Assembly: GCF_022180385.2 (NCBI RefSeq)
Contig: NZ_BQME02000001.1
Location: forward strand, 1,943,678 to 2,007,677
Length of the DNA stretch: 64,000 nucleotides
Source: Paenibacillus sp. L3-i20
Lineage (GTDB): Bacteria; Bacillota; Bacilli; Paenibacillales; Paenibacillaceae
Direction of reading: 5' to 3'
The notes below the pieces were generated by a model that was not told where the DNA came from, made no database searches, and saw only the letters and a list, made by a program, of their open reading frames with translations. Below, in pieces: positions 8,463-16,639 of the stretch (its first letter is position 1; each line of letters begins with the position of its first letter). The position numbers were made by a program, and so were the translations under genes.

Positions 8463-8503
8463 AAAACGAACCGCTAGAATCGCTTCTAGGGTTCGTTTTT
8501 TTT
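8463..8503 (+). terminator. Terminator after the DesKR-like pair
   Basis: AACGAACC/GGTTCGTT with an inner CTAGAA/TTCTAG stem, followed by a T-run, just after the regulator stop codon. Confidence 0.9.
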
Positions 8504-8528
8504 ATATAGAGCAATTATAGTAGAACGA

Positions 8529-8933
8529 TTATCCTGCAGCCCAAACATCTAATTCAATTTTTAATTCAGGTAAACCTAACCCACTAATATAAGCAATCGT
8601 CATAGAGGGAGGTGTGTCACCGAATACATCATTCCAGATGGAGTCAAAATGATCCCAGTCAATCTCTTCTGTAGCCCAAATGTTGATTTTGATCACATTA
8701 GCAGGGGTCAGCCCTTGAGAAGAAAGCAGTGCAACAATATTGCTCATCGTATGGGTTACTTGTTCATTAAAGTTTGAAGGTATATGCCCATCCTGATCAT
8801 TACCAATCTGACCAGAAAATACGTACATTTCAGCGTTTCGATTTATTTTTGTGACGTGGCTATAATTTCCCACAGGTTTAGCGATTTGATTCGGATTATT
8901 TCTTGAAACAACATGATTATTAATGTTCATCAT
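8529..8933 (-). CDS. Rid-family (YjgF/YER057c) protein without the RidA arginine
   Basis: 134 aa, the usual length of a single Rid domain, containing YVFSGQIGNDQDGHI and a C-terminal LKIELDVWAAG strand. Canonical RidA deaminases of 2-aminoacrylate carry an essential arginine before the xLP turn; here the segment reads SMTIAYISGLGLPELKIE without it. This is more likely one of the Rid subfamilies without confirmed imine deaminase activity. The start has AAGGAGAA upstream, and a long palindrome precedes it. Confidence 0.85.
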   Translation of the reverse strand: MMNINNHVVSRNNPNQIAKPVGNYSHVTKINRNAEMYVFSGQIGNDQDGHIPSNFNEQVTHTMSNIVALLSSQGLTPANVIKINIWATEEIDWDHFDSIWNDVFGDTPPSMTIAYISGLGLPELKIELDVWAAG

Positions 8934-8954
8934 TTGAGCATTCTCCTTATAAGT

Positions 8955-8991
8955 AGAAAATATATGATTGAATACAATCTATATATTTTCT
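8955..8991. promoter_or_regulatory. Long palindrome upstream of the Rid gene
   Basis: AGAAAATATA(T)GATTG and CAATC(TA)TATATTTTCT form an inverted repeat of about 15 bp per arm around an AATA centre, 22 bases upstream of the Rid start codon. The position suggests an operator or a strongly folded leader. The cognate regulator is unknown; a possible MarR-like remnant lies at about 9310-9420. Confidence 0.4.
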
Positions 8992-9044
8992 CTGTTTTTT
9001 TGTTCAATCGAATTTTTGACAGACTTATCCCGTTACATTCGATT

Positions 9045-9110
9045 CTAGAAAAAAACAGCAGTAGAATACCCAATACCAAAGGATAAATTTGCGATCGATC
9101 TCTTTTTCAT
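9045..9110 (-). CDS. Possible 21-residue peptide with a strong ribosome binding site
   Basis: The frame encodes MKKRSIANLSFGIGYSTAVF plus one residue, then TAG. It is preceded by AAGGAGG with good spacing, too good for chance alone. It has the look of a signal peptide or one membrane helix. It may be a genuine small peptide or the surviving N-terminus of a decayed gene; its tail lies 54 bases before the palindrome upstream of the Rid gene. Confidence 0.3.
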   Translation of the reverse strand: MKKRSIANLSFGIGYSTAVFF

Positions 9111-9127
9111 GGGGTACTCCTCCTTCT

Positions 9128-9301
9128 TTATAAGTAAAATGACGTACTAGAAAAGAATAACATAGAACAAAGAGAAGTGCTAATCGTCCTTGAGTGGGGG
9201 AGGGCTTTCATGATAAAAGTTGAAAGGGCGAATAATACCCCGCCAACTAATCCAGAAGCTACAGCTATCATCAAGGTTAGAACATAGAGGGAATCATCCA
9301 T
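9128..9301 (-). pseudogene. DUF1772-like (anthrone-oxygenase family) remnant
   Basis: A 57-codon frame starts MDDSLYVLTLMIAVASGLVG and continues GVLFALSTFIMKALP, the usual N-terminal helix of small DUF1772 membrane proteins. After that the similarity stops and the frame drifts to a TAA, so only about 35 residues of an approximately 150-residue protein remain. No ribosome binding site is evident. Immediately upstream (about 9310-9420, minus strand) an open stretch containing TRLSRVVTKLVEDEF resembles part of a MarR-type helix-turn-helix; this second assignment is weak. Confidence 0.45.
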
Positions 9302-9550
9302 CTTAATCTATCCGATTCCATATGCCTGTTTAAGCCGTTCTTGGCAAACTCATCTTCAACTAATTTGGTAACGACTCGACTAAGTCTTGTTGCTGTGAAG
9401 TACAAGCATTACTTTTAATAAGTCTAGAGCAAGATAGTTATCTCATTTCAATTATTGGGAGTGCATATATATTTGTTTGTAAATACAACCTTTAATTCAC
9501 TTACCATAAAAAGCAAATACCAAAATGACGACCTTTTTTTACCGGGGATT

Positions 9551-9568
9551 AGTGACAAAAACGTCACT
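9551..9568. promoter_or_regulatory. Inverted repeat, candidate BceR-type operator
   Basis: AGTGAC-N6-GTCACT lies about 75 bases before the ABC ATPase start. Bce-type regulators bind short inverted repeats upstream of their transporter genes, so the position fits. The match to a published consensus was not computed. The rest of 9302-9550 shows no intact gene. Confidence 0.4.
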
Positions 9569-9641
9569 TTGATTCATGCTACTTCTATGGTTGCAATTCC
9601 GATTCCTGATTATAGTAAATAACAGGAAAGGGAGGACGTAT

Positions 9642-10391
9642 ATGATGAAAACGGTCATTCAAACAGTTAATTTATCCAAAAATTATGGCTCTACTGAAGT
9701 TTTAAAAGGAATTGATTTGACGATTATTTCGGGGGAACTTACTGCGATAATGGGACCTTCAGGCTCAGGGAAATCGACGCTCATGAACGTATTGTCTACG
9801 ATTGACCAATTTACCGGCGGTGAAGTATGGCTGGAGGGAAAGTCGCTGCTTGATTTGAAGAGAAATGCTCTGCGTCAATTTCGACAGGAGCGGATGGGGT
9901 TTATTTTTCAAGACTATAATTTGCTAGATACGTTAACGGTAAAAGAAAATATATTATTGCCGCTTTCGCTTCGCAAGGTTGGGTCTAAGGAAATGGAAAC
10001 GAGATTGCTCCCTATCATGCAGGCGCTGAATATCGAGGGTATTCTTCATAAATACCCGAATGAAATTTCAGGTGGTCAGAAACAAAGGGCGGCATCGGCA
10101 AGGGCGATGATAACAAAACCTGCTATCGTGTTTGCGGATGAACCGACGGGAGCGCTTGATTCGCGGTCAGCAACGCAGTTATTGGAGCAGTTAGTTGGTT
10201 TGAATGAAGCGTTCGGAACGACGATTATGATGGTCACTCATGATAGTTATGCGGCAAGTTATTGTAAAAGGATTATTTTTCTACGCGATGGAGCGATTGT
10301 GAACGAAATCTACGCAGGCGATCAAACGCAGAAGGCGTTCTACGATCGGATTATGGAAACCCAGAGCTTAATGGGGGGCAAGCTGCGATGA
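9642..10391 (+). CDS. Bce-type ABC transporter ATP-binding protein
   Basis: 249 aa. Walker A GPSGSGKST is at 38-46, the Q-loop at FQDYN, the signature SGGQKQ at 143-148 and Walker B ending ADEPTG at 165-170. The sequence is typical of the MacB/BceA class serving FtsX-like permeases in peptide-antibiotic sensing and detoxification. The start is ATG 9642, with GGGAGG upstream; the longer in-frame extension has no ribosome binding site. Its stop overlaps the permease start (ATGA). It powers the permease encoded next and signals with the kinase/regulator pair encoded convergently. Confidence 0.93.
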   Translation: MMKTVIQTVNLSKNYGSTEVLKGIDLTIISGELTAIMGPSGSGKSTLMNVLSTIDQFTGGEVWLEGKSLLDLKRNALRQFRQERMGFIFQDYNLLDTLTVKENILLPLSLRKVGSKEMETRLLPIMQALNIEGILHKYPNEISGGQKQRAASARAMITKPAIVFADEPTGALDSRSATQLLEQLVGLNEAFGTTIMMVTHDSYAASYCKRIIFLRDGAIVNEIYAGDQTQKAFYDRIMETQSLMGGKLR

Positions 10392-12352
10392 GCTTATTGG
10401 ACTTAACGATTCGAAACGTGAAGCGTAACTTTCGCCTCTATACCATTTATTTAATCTCTATGATTATAGGTGTCATTATTCAATTTACGTTCTCTTCGCT
10501 GATGTTTAATGAGGATCTTACAAATGCGTTGCAAAATCGCAAAAACTTTCAAACGGGTGTAGCTGTTGCCTCGGTCGTTATTTTTTTGTTTATCGTATTT
10601 TTCATTCTCTATGCAAATTCGTTTTTTATGAGGCAACGCAAAAAAGAGTTCGGTATGTATTTGTTGTATGGGTTAAGTGAAAAACAAATTACGAGGATGG
10701 TATTTTACGAGACGCTCTTTATAAGCATCCTATCTCTTGTAACGGGTGTGCTGCTAGGAGGGTTGCTGTCTAAGCTTTTTGGAATGCTGCTTATGAAACT
10801 AATGCAATATAACCAACCTATTTCTCTTAACTTTCCTATTGAGGCGATCGCTTTTACTACAGGTGTATTTTTCTTGTTGGCTATCGTTATTAGTATCCAA
10901 AGCTACCTAACAGTGAGCCGTGTACAGCTTACCGAGTTGTTTCATGCGAAGCAAAAGATGGAGAAACCGATTCGGACGTCGGGTCTCATAGCTATTTTTT
11001 CACTACTATTGCTAGGAATGGCTTATGTATTAATTAGCAGCGGGAAAGAGACGGCCGTATGGCAGGATTACTCGAAAATAAGTATAGTTGCTATTGCTAT
11101 AGGCATTATAGCGGGTACCTATTTATTTTTTCGCCAATTTGTTGGCTGGCTCCTTCAAATGATAAGCCGTCGTAAAACATATCATGAAGGGAATACGGTA
11201 CTGTGGACATCCTCACTTCGATTCCAAATTCAAGGGAATACGCTGAATTTAACGTTTATTTCGTTATTTAGTGCAGCAATTATGCTGATGATTTGCTTTT
11301 TCACCATTAACTACAAGGTACAATTCGCAGCAGTTGAGCGGAATTTGCCTAATGATCTCGCCTTTCATTCGCTAGACAGCGCGACAAATCATAAAATAGA
11401 TGAACTGATCAAAGGGTCCAAACATGACATTCGATTTCATCTTAAGCATGAAGGAATAGTTGCTTCACCCACAACGGATATGAACGTTGCCTTTGATAAT
11501 CCCGAATATTATACACCTGACGTTCTTCTCGTGTCTGAGCGTACATACAATGAGCTGATTGCATTGCGAGGGCATGACCAAAGTGTGAAGCTGCAAGGAA
11601 ATGAAGCAGTAGCACTTGCTCAAGGATCTGATCTAGCAACTACGTATGCAATGGGGGAACAACCTGATTTTATGGTTAAGGCGGATACGGAAACATCGTT
11701 TAAACTAGTCGAAAAAAAGGATTACGCATACCTCGGATGGGCATCAGATCCGATTTTGTCTATGGTCATTAAGCCTGCGGTGCTTGTCATTTCGAATGAA
11801 ACATACGAGAGCATGCAGGTACAAGCGAGCAAAAAAACGTTTGAAATCTATGGGATAAAAAATGCTGAAAATGCGGAGGAGCTATCGTTGCAACTACACG
11901 CGATCGTTACCCAAACGCCAGACGCTTATTATTCTTCGTTCTCAGACGTATACTCCAAACAAATCGAAGGTTCGTCACTGATGTTGTTTGCTAGCGGTTT
12001 TCTTGCATTGATTGCTATCTTTGCACTTGCTAGCGTTATTTATTTCAAACAATTGCGTGAAGCAACAGATGAACGGATGCAATATGCCATATTACGTAAA
12101 ATCGGTGTCGATAATCGAGAGATGAAAAGTGTGATTCGTAAGCAGCTGCTGTTTGTTTTTTTTCCGCCGCTTGTGCTTGGGGTTCTGCATAGCTGGTTTA
12201 TTATTAAGTATTACATTCTCGATTCGGTAAATGGTTTTCCTGAGCTAACAAGTATCGTCTGGAGCATCATGGGTGTCTATTTCCTCATCTATTTGTTGTT
12301 CTATGTTTCTTCAACGAATATTTATTATAAAATCGTCAATGAAAGTCATTAG
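10388..12352 (+). CDS. BceB-type FtsX-domain ABC permease
   Basis: 654 aa. One N-terminal helix, then a first FtsX block with three helices, further membrane segments, a large extracellular domain of roughly 200 residues (about 310-520), and a second FtsX block near the C-terminus. About ten helices in total, as expected for BceB/PsdB proteins. The large loop is the likely site of peptide-antibiotic or lipid II-cycle recognition, and the permease forms a sensory complex with a BceS-type kinase. It is translationally coupled to the ATPase. A bidirectional terminator separates it from the convergent kinase gene. Confidence 0.93.
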   Translation: MSLLDLTIRNVKRNFRLYTIYLISMIIGVIIQFTFSSLMFNEDLTNALQNRKNFQTGVAVASVVIFLFIVFFILYANSFFMRQRKKEFGMYLLYGLSEKQITRMVFYETLFISILSLVTGVLLGGLLSKLFGMLLMKLMQYNQPISLNFPIEAIAFTTGVFFLLAIVISIQSYLTVSRVQLTELFHAKQKMEKPIRTSGLIAIFSLLLLGMAYVLISSGKETAVWQDYSKISIVAIAIGIIAGTYLFFRQFVGWLLQMISRRKTYHEGNTVLWTSSLRFQIQGNTLNLTFISLFSAAIMLMICFFTINYKVQFAAVERNLPNDLAFHSLDSATNHKIDELIKGSKHDIRFHLKHEGIVASPTTDMNVAFDNPEYYTPDVLLVSERTYNELIALRGHDQSVKLQGNEAVALAQGSDLATTYAMGEQPDFMVKADTETSFKLVEKKDYAYLGWASDPILSMVIKPAVLVISNETYESMQVQASKKTFEIYGIKNAENAEELSLQLHAIVTQTPDAYYSSFSDVYSKQIEGSSLMLFASGFLALIAIFALASVIYFKQLREATDERMQYAILRKIGVDNREMKSVIRKQLLFVFFPPLVLGVLHSWFIIKYYILDSVNGFPELTSIVWSIMGVYFLIYLLFYVSSTNIYYKIVNESH

Positions 12353-12361
12353 AAGTCGTCA

Positions 12362-12401
12362 AAACAAACGCAATAACCAGTATAGGTTATTGCGTTTGTT
12401 T
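12362..12401. terminator. Bidirectional terminator between permease and kinase
   Basis: A 17-bp stem (AAACAAACGCAATAACC and its complement) with a 6-base loop is flanked by A-rich and T-rich sequence. It lies between convergent genes and overlaps the kinase stop codon at 12387-12389. Confidence 0.85.
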
Positions 12402-13388
12402 GTTATGTTGCAGCATGCTCAGGTAAGGATCATGATTTTTGGGGAAATGGATGGCGAAGGTTGTAAAGCTGCCGACCGTTGAATCGCATGTAATATAATG
12501 CCCCAGCTTCTTCGATAGTTCTTGAGCCAGATACAATCCCATACCTGTTGATTTCGTGTGTGTACGTCCATTGGATCCTGTAAAACCCCGATTGAAAATG
12601 CGCGGCAAATCCTTTGAATCAATTCCAATTCCATTATCATGTATGATGAGTAGTTTTTCTTGCTTGGTCACCCGTGTTGTGATGGAAATTTCACCATGGT
12701 CATTCGAATATTTCAAACTGTTCGAAACAATTTGGTTGACGATAAATAACAGCCATTTAGAGTCGCTTTGGACAATCGTGGACGGGGCGTCCAATTTGAT
12801 TTTTATTTTTTTGGAAATGAACGTTTTGGAATGTAATTTAACGACCTTTTTTACCAGTAGTTCTAAATCGCAGTTGATAATTTCATAGTCTTGGCTAAAG
12901 CTATCTAGCTTAGCATAATATAGTGCTTGATCCACATAGTGCTCGATGCGGGATACTTCTTCTTCTAAGCTTTTGGGATCAACTTCTGTTTGCTGCATCA
13001 ATCGAAGGACGGCGATAGGTGTCTTAATTTCGTGAAACCAAGATACGATAAAATCATAATGTTCCTTTTGTTTGGCTTGAACCTCATTTAGTGCACGTAT
13101 ATGTGAAGAGTGCAGTTGTTCCATAGATTCGTAATAAGCTTCGGATTCGAGCGAAAGTGGCTCAGCATCTTCGTTATGCATGTTGCGTATAGCTTGTATC
13201 GTTTTCAGATAACGATGGATAAAAAATGCTGTTAGCAACAACAGAATAAGAATTAGTGCAAATAAAAACGTTTGCCATCGCCATGAATACTCAGGATCGA
13301 TAGCAAACACCATTATCGTTAGAAGGAATGCTACGAAATATATGTAGAGGTATGGTCTTTCATATGTGAGGAATCTCCAAAATCTCAT
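12387..13388 (-). CDS. BceS-type intramembrane-sensing histidine kinase
   Basis: 333 aa. Two N-terminal helices (about 13-30 and 38-58) are joined by a loop of only a few residues, so there is no extracellular sensor. A dimerisation helix with His119 in SWFHEIKTPIAVL follows, then a HATPase domain with NQIVSNSLKYS, DNGIGI and a TGMGLYLAQ G2 box. Kinases of this class read the state of a partner BceAB transporter. The gene start overlaps the regulator stop by 4 bases. The adjacent transporter is the obvious partner. Confidence 0.93.
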   Translation of the reverse strand: MRFWRFLTYERPYLYIYFVAFLLTIMVFAIDPEYSWRWQTFLFALILILLLLTAFFIHRYLKTIQAIRNMHNEDAEPLSLESEAYYESMEQLHSSHIRALNEVQAKQKEHYDFIVSWFHEIKTPIAVLRLMQQTEVDPKSLEEEVSRIEHYVDQALYYAKLDSFSQDYEIINCDLELLVKKVVKLHSKTFISKKIKIKLDAPSTIVQSDSKWLLFIVNQIVSNSLKYSNDHGEISITTRVTKQEKLLIIHDNGIGIDSKDLPRIFNRGFTGSNGRTHTKSTGMGLYLAQELSKKLGHYITCDSTVGSFTTFAIHFPKNHDPYLSMLQHNKQTQ

Positions 13389-14056
13389 TCGATGATATAC
13401 CCCATTCCTTTGCGGGTGACGATGAAATCTTCGATGCCTAATACGGCTATTTTGCGGCGGAGGCGATTAACGTTGACCGTCAGCGTATTGTCATCAATAA
13501 ACTGCTCGTCGTTCCAAAGGACTTGCATCAAATCGTCACGTGAGACGATTTTTCCAATATTCCGCATCATCGTTTGTAAAACGATAAATTCATTCCGCGT
13601 CAGCTCCGTTGTATGGTCACCATATTGAACAGAGGAGTTGGATAGATGAAATATAAGGCGACGGTGAGCCAATTGAAGACTTTCATCTTGGTACGTATAG
13701 TTGCGACGTAATAGTGCACTCACTTTCGCTACGAGAACGCCGAGATCAAAAGGTTTTTGAACGAAGTCATCGCCGCCCATATTGATCGCCATAATAACAT
13801 CCATATTTTGATTTCGTGATGATATGAAGATGATAGGTACTTTGGAAATGGAACGGATTTGCTGGCACCAATAAAATCCATCAAACAATGGAAGGTTTAT
13901 GTCTAGCAACACTAAATGAGGCTGGACAGTTATGAAATCATCCATAACTTCCTCGAAGGAGGTCACTTCGACGACATCATATTGCCATTTCCGAAGTGTG
14001 TCAGCTACGATTTTTCTGATTTTTTCATCGTCTTCTACAATCATGATTCGAAACAA
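13385..14056 (-). CDS. BceR-type OmpR-family response regulator
   Basis: 223 aa. A receiver domain (VEDD near residues 7-10, Asp52 in LLDINLP, Lys in VQKPFD) is joined to an OmpR winged helix (TVNVNRLRRKI and a GMGYIIE end). I start at TTG 14056, which GGAGGAG precedes by 6 bases; the upstream TTG at 14074 has no such site. It forms an operon with the kinase and probably activates the convergently encoded ABC transporter genes. Confidence 0.92.
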   Translation of the reverse strand: MFRIMIVEDDEKIRKIVADTLRKWQYDVVEVTSFEEVMDDFITVQPHLVLLDINLPLFDGFYWCQQIRSISKVPIIFISSRNQNMDVIMAINMGGDDFVQKPFDLGVLVAKVSALLRRNYTYQDESLQLAHRRLIFHLSNSSVQYGDHTTELTRNEFIVLQTMMRNIGKIVSRDDLMQVLWNDEQFIDDNTLTVNVNRLRRKIAVLGIEDFIVTRKGMGYIIE

Positions 14057-14290
14057 GGTTGCTCCTCCGATCAAGGTGACTTGGTATAGTTTAATTATAT
14101 CATTCCTGTACCAATAAACTCCAAGTTGATTATGATATGATCACTTAAGCCGAAGGGCTAAGAGCAAGATACTATTGAGGTACATGTACGTACATTAACA
14201 TACAAGGGGATTAAGCCAATGAGTGCAGTTATAAATAGGTCGAGAAGTTGTATAGAGGTGAGCAGCGAATAAACAATAAGGAGAGTTTTC

Positions 14291-14857
14291 ATGACACAAA
14301 CACAAAACAGAAAAAGTCTATTTCATGGTGAAAAGCTAAGATTTACAGCTCAATATCCGGGTGATGCAGAGAGAATAGCTAGATTTTCGGAAGATTTTGA
14401 TTATCTTAGAAGATTAGATACAGACTTTGCAGTACCACAAGCCATCGATTCTAAAAAAGAATCCAGTAATCGTGGTCATAATAATGTGGAGTTCATGCTG
14501 CGGACGTTAGAAGATGACAGGTTAATTGGTTTTGTCGCTTTATTCGCTATCGAGTGGAACAATCAAGCAGGACGCCTCGCTATCGGAATTGGTGATCCTA
14601 CTGATCAGGGCAAAGGGTATGGGACGGATGCTTTAAGAATGGTTCTCCGATATGCCTTTCATGAGCTTAATTTAAACCGAGTAGGTTTGGATGTTATTGA
14701 ATATAACGAAGCTGCCGTAGGTGCCTACAAAAAAGTAGGATTCAAAGAAGAAGGCAGAATGCGAGCCGCAGTACTTAGAGAAGGCAAAGCCTACAGCAGA
14801 ATCATTATGGGAATATTAAAGGAAGAGTGGGAAACAAAGCACTCTCAGCGACTATAG
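14291..14857 (+). CDS. GNAT N-acetyltransferase (RimJ/RimL type)
   Basis: 188 aa single-domain acetyltransferase. The acetyl-CoA loop GIGDPTDQGKGYGTDALRM and the following NRVGLDVIEYNEAAVGAYKK segment are characteristic of the RimJ/RimL/SpeG branch. AAGGAGAG precedes the start and a terminator follows directly, so it is monocistronic. The substrate is not predictable. No promoter was identified in 14057-14290. Confidence 0.88.
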   Translation: MTQTQNRKSLFHGEKLRFTAQYPGDAERIARFSEDFDYLRRLDTDFAVPQAIDSKKESSNRGHNNVEFMLRTLEDDRLIGFVALFAIEWNNQAGRLAIGIGDPTDQGKGYGTDALRMVLRYAFHELNLNRVGLDVIEYNEAAVGAYKKVGFKEEGRMRAAVLREGKAYSRIIMGILKEEWETKHSQRL

Positions 14858-14862
14858 ACGAG

Positions 14863-14900
14863 AAAAGACATCATCCCAAACAGGTATGATGTCTTTTTTT
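14863..14900 (+). terminator. Terminator after the GNAT gene
   Basis: AAAAGACATCAT and its complement form a 12-bp stem followed by T residues. Confidence 0.9.
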
Positions 14901-14949
14901 GGAATATAAGATACTATTAACGTATGATAATGAATGATGAGGTGAATCA

Positions 14950-15546
14950 ATGTCTATCAATTTTGCGATACTAGGGATTCTCAGCAGTAAGTCGTTAACT
15001 GGTTACGAATTGAAAAAGATTATTCAAGAGTCACCCTTTATGTATTGGTCCGGCAACAACAATCAAATCTATAAAGCGTTAGCAGAGATGCTGGCTACAG
15101 GTTTAGTGACGAACGAGGTACAACAACAAGAAGGTTCTCCTTCAAAAAAAATATATACGATAACCGAAACTGGTCGAGAAGAACTAAGGAAATGCGCACA
15201 AATTGCTCCAGAACCACCTGAGTTTAAGAAAACATTCCTGATGCAGCTTGCCTGGTCCGGTCAATTAAATATAAGAGAACTAAACGCTCAACTAGAAGGT
15301 TATGAAAATGAGATTAAATGCCAGATCGCACTTCACCAAGAAAAAAGGCGCATCAATACCTTTTGTCCTGATGAAACCGACAGAGAGCTTTATATATGGG
15401 ACATGATTCATGAAAATATTATTTCATCATATAGAAATGAACTAATTTGGGTGGAGCGGTTACGCCAAGGACTGGGCATATCTTATGAAAAGTGGGGCTG
15501 TACCGGCGTGTTAACTACAGCGAAAAGTAGACTTACATATGAGTAA
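14950..15546 (+). CDS. PadR-family transcriptional regulator
   Basis: 198 aa. An N-terminal winged helix (FAILGILSSKSLTGYELKK and a GSPSKKIYTITETGREEL wing) is followed by the long alpha-helical C-terminal domain of the VirR-like PadR subgroup (about residues 95-175). Such proteins usually repress an adjacent gene or their own operon. GAGGTG precedes the start. The end overlaps the GrpB-family gene by 8 bases, so the two are co-translated. The inducer is unknown. Confidence 0.9.
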   Translation: MSINFAILGILSSKSLTGYELKKIIQESPFMYWSGNNNQIYKALAEMLATGLVTNEVQQQEGSPSKKIYTITETGREELRKCAQIAPEPPEFKKTFLMQLAWSGQLNIRELNAQLEGYENEIKCQIALHQEKRRINTFCPDETDRELYIWDMIHENIISSYRNELIWVERLRQGLGISYEKWGCTGVLTTAKSRLTYE

Positions 15547-16066
15547 ATCCGTTATTATTGAGGAGTATAATAAAGCTTGGGCTGTGATGTATAAGCAAGA
15601 AAAAGAATTAATTTTGGAGCTGCTAGGTGAGAAAGTCAAAGCTATTGAACATATTGGAAGTACATCTATTTATGGGTTAGATGCAAAACCAATTATAGAT
15701 TTTATGGTTGGAGTCAATGAATTAGTAGAGGCAGAACAATTTATCGAACCATTAGCGGGTATTGGATACGAGCATGTGTATCACCCACAATTTCCGAACA
15801 GACGATTTTTTAGAAAAGGCGAGAAGAATGCTGGAACGCACCATTTGCATGTGTACGAATACGGAAGTCAGAAATGGGAAGATCTTATTCTGTTTAGAGA
15901 CTATTTAAGAACTCATGCCGATGCTCATGAGCAATATTCACAGTTGAAGAGAGAGCTGTCAGAGATATATTATAATGACCGATCAGCCTATACTAATGCG
16001 AAGCACCCATTCATTGCGGCTGTGATTGATAAAGCTAGAGTGGAAAAAGATAAAGGGATAAACTAA
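15539..16066 (+). CDS. GrpB/Dephospho-CoA kinase-associated (UPF0157) family protein
   Basis: 175 aa with the family hallmarks IEHIGSTSIYGLDAKPIIDF (residues about 36-55) and a GTHHLHVYEYGSQKW motif. The fold belongs to the nucleotidyltransferase superfamily; the physiological role is not established. The start codon lies inside the end of the PadR gene, with no ribosome binding site of its own, consistent with coupled translation. Confidence 0.9.
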   Translation: MSKSVIIEEYNKAWAVMYKQEKELILELLGEKVKAIEHIGSTSIYGLDAKPIIDFMVGVNELVEAEQFIEPLAGIGYEHVYHPQFPNRRFFRKGEKNAGTHHLHVYEYGSQKWEDLILFRDYLRTHADAHEQYSQLKRELSEIYYNDRSAYTNAKHPFIAAVIDKARVEKDKGIN

Positions 16067-16092
16067 TTTTTGGTGGTTAAGAAAATTATGTA

Positions 16093-16121
16093 TTTACAGA
16101 AAAATATGGAAATTATATACT
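16093..16121 (+). promoter_or_regulatory. Promoter ahead of the orphan T-box element
   Basis: TTTACA at 16093-16098 and TATACT at 16116-16121 are separated by exactly 17 bases, a good vegetative sigma-A promoter. Transcription would begin near 16128, only about 30 bases before the T-box antiterminator. Confidence 0.6.
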
Positions 16122-16159
16122 CTTTTAAATTTAATAAAGTTAAACACAATAGAAAGAAC

Positions 16160-16222
16160 GTTTAAGAAGAGTGGTACCGCGAAGGTTAAACCTATCGCCT
16201 CTTTGCAGGCGATAGGTTTTTT
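16160..16222 (+). promoter_or_regulatory. T-box antiterminator and terminator lacking Stem I
   Basis: GTGGTACCGCG at 16171-16181 is the highly conserved T-box bulge that pairs with an uncharged tRNA acceptor end. GTTTAA (16160-16165) and TTAAAC (16186-16191) flank it and can form the antiterminator base helix. AAACCTATCGCC (16188-16199) pairs with GGCGATAGGTTT (16208-16219), followed by T residues: an intrinsic terminator that shares 16188-16191 with the antiterminator, so the two are mutually exclusive. The codon-reading Stem I that normally lies 100-200 bases upstream is missing; that space holds an AT-rich promoter and the end of the GrpB-family gene. Downstream is a broken methyltransferase, not an aminoacyl-tRNA synthetase. 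Confidence 0.8.
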
Positions 16223-16254
16223 CTGTTTTCAAAAAACGAGTAGAGGTGGGTGCT

Positions 16255-16639
16255 GTGACAGATGAACAATGTAATTGATTATTACTCCAGATTTAATGGA
16301 TTCCATGTGCTGAACGCTATACACTTGGAAGGATTATCTGATAAAAAATTTGATGCCTCCCTTATGTTGGGGCCACTCTATCATCTGCAACAAGAAGAGG
16401 AGCGAGTATGCGCAGTCAGAGAGTTGCATCGGGTAACGAAGTAGGATGGAATTGTATTTGTTGCTATGCAAAGTCGCATGAGAATGACGCTTACGTCGCT
16501 GCAATATCCACAGTATTGGCAACCCAATGACAGCTTAGATGCCATAAATAAGTTCTACGAAGCGGGAATATTTAATCATGCTGATGCAGGGCGGTTTACA
16601 GGGGCTTATTATTTTCACGCCGATGGGGAATGTCAGTAA
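16255..16639 (+). pseudogene. Broken class I SAM-dependent methyltransferase
   Basis: GAGGTGGG precedes GTG 16255, but that frame stops after seven codons. The next frame begins VIDYYSRF, jumps directly to SDKKFDASLMLGPLYHLQ (motif of the central sheet), has an in-frame TAG at 16442 and continues DGIVFVAMQSRM to GRFTGAYYFHADGE. So there is an early frameshift, an internal deletion of most of the SAM-binding domain and a nonsense codon; the C-terminus is cut at about 16630, where an unrelated remnant begins. It was probably the gene controlled by the T-box element just upstream. Confidence 0.75.

Noticed and set aside
9302-9420. Intact MarR-family regulator gene
   Set aside because: Only about 35 codons resemble a helix-turn-helix, with no start codon and a stop immediately after.
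16160-16222. Intact T-box riboswitch controlling an aminoacyl-tRNA synthetase or transporter
   Set aside because: Stem I is absent and the downstream gene is a broken methyltransferase, so it is described as an incomplete element.
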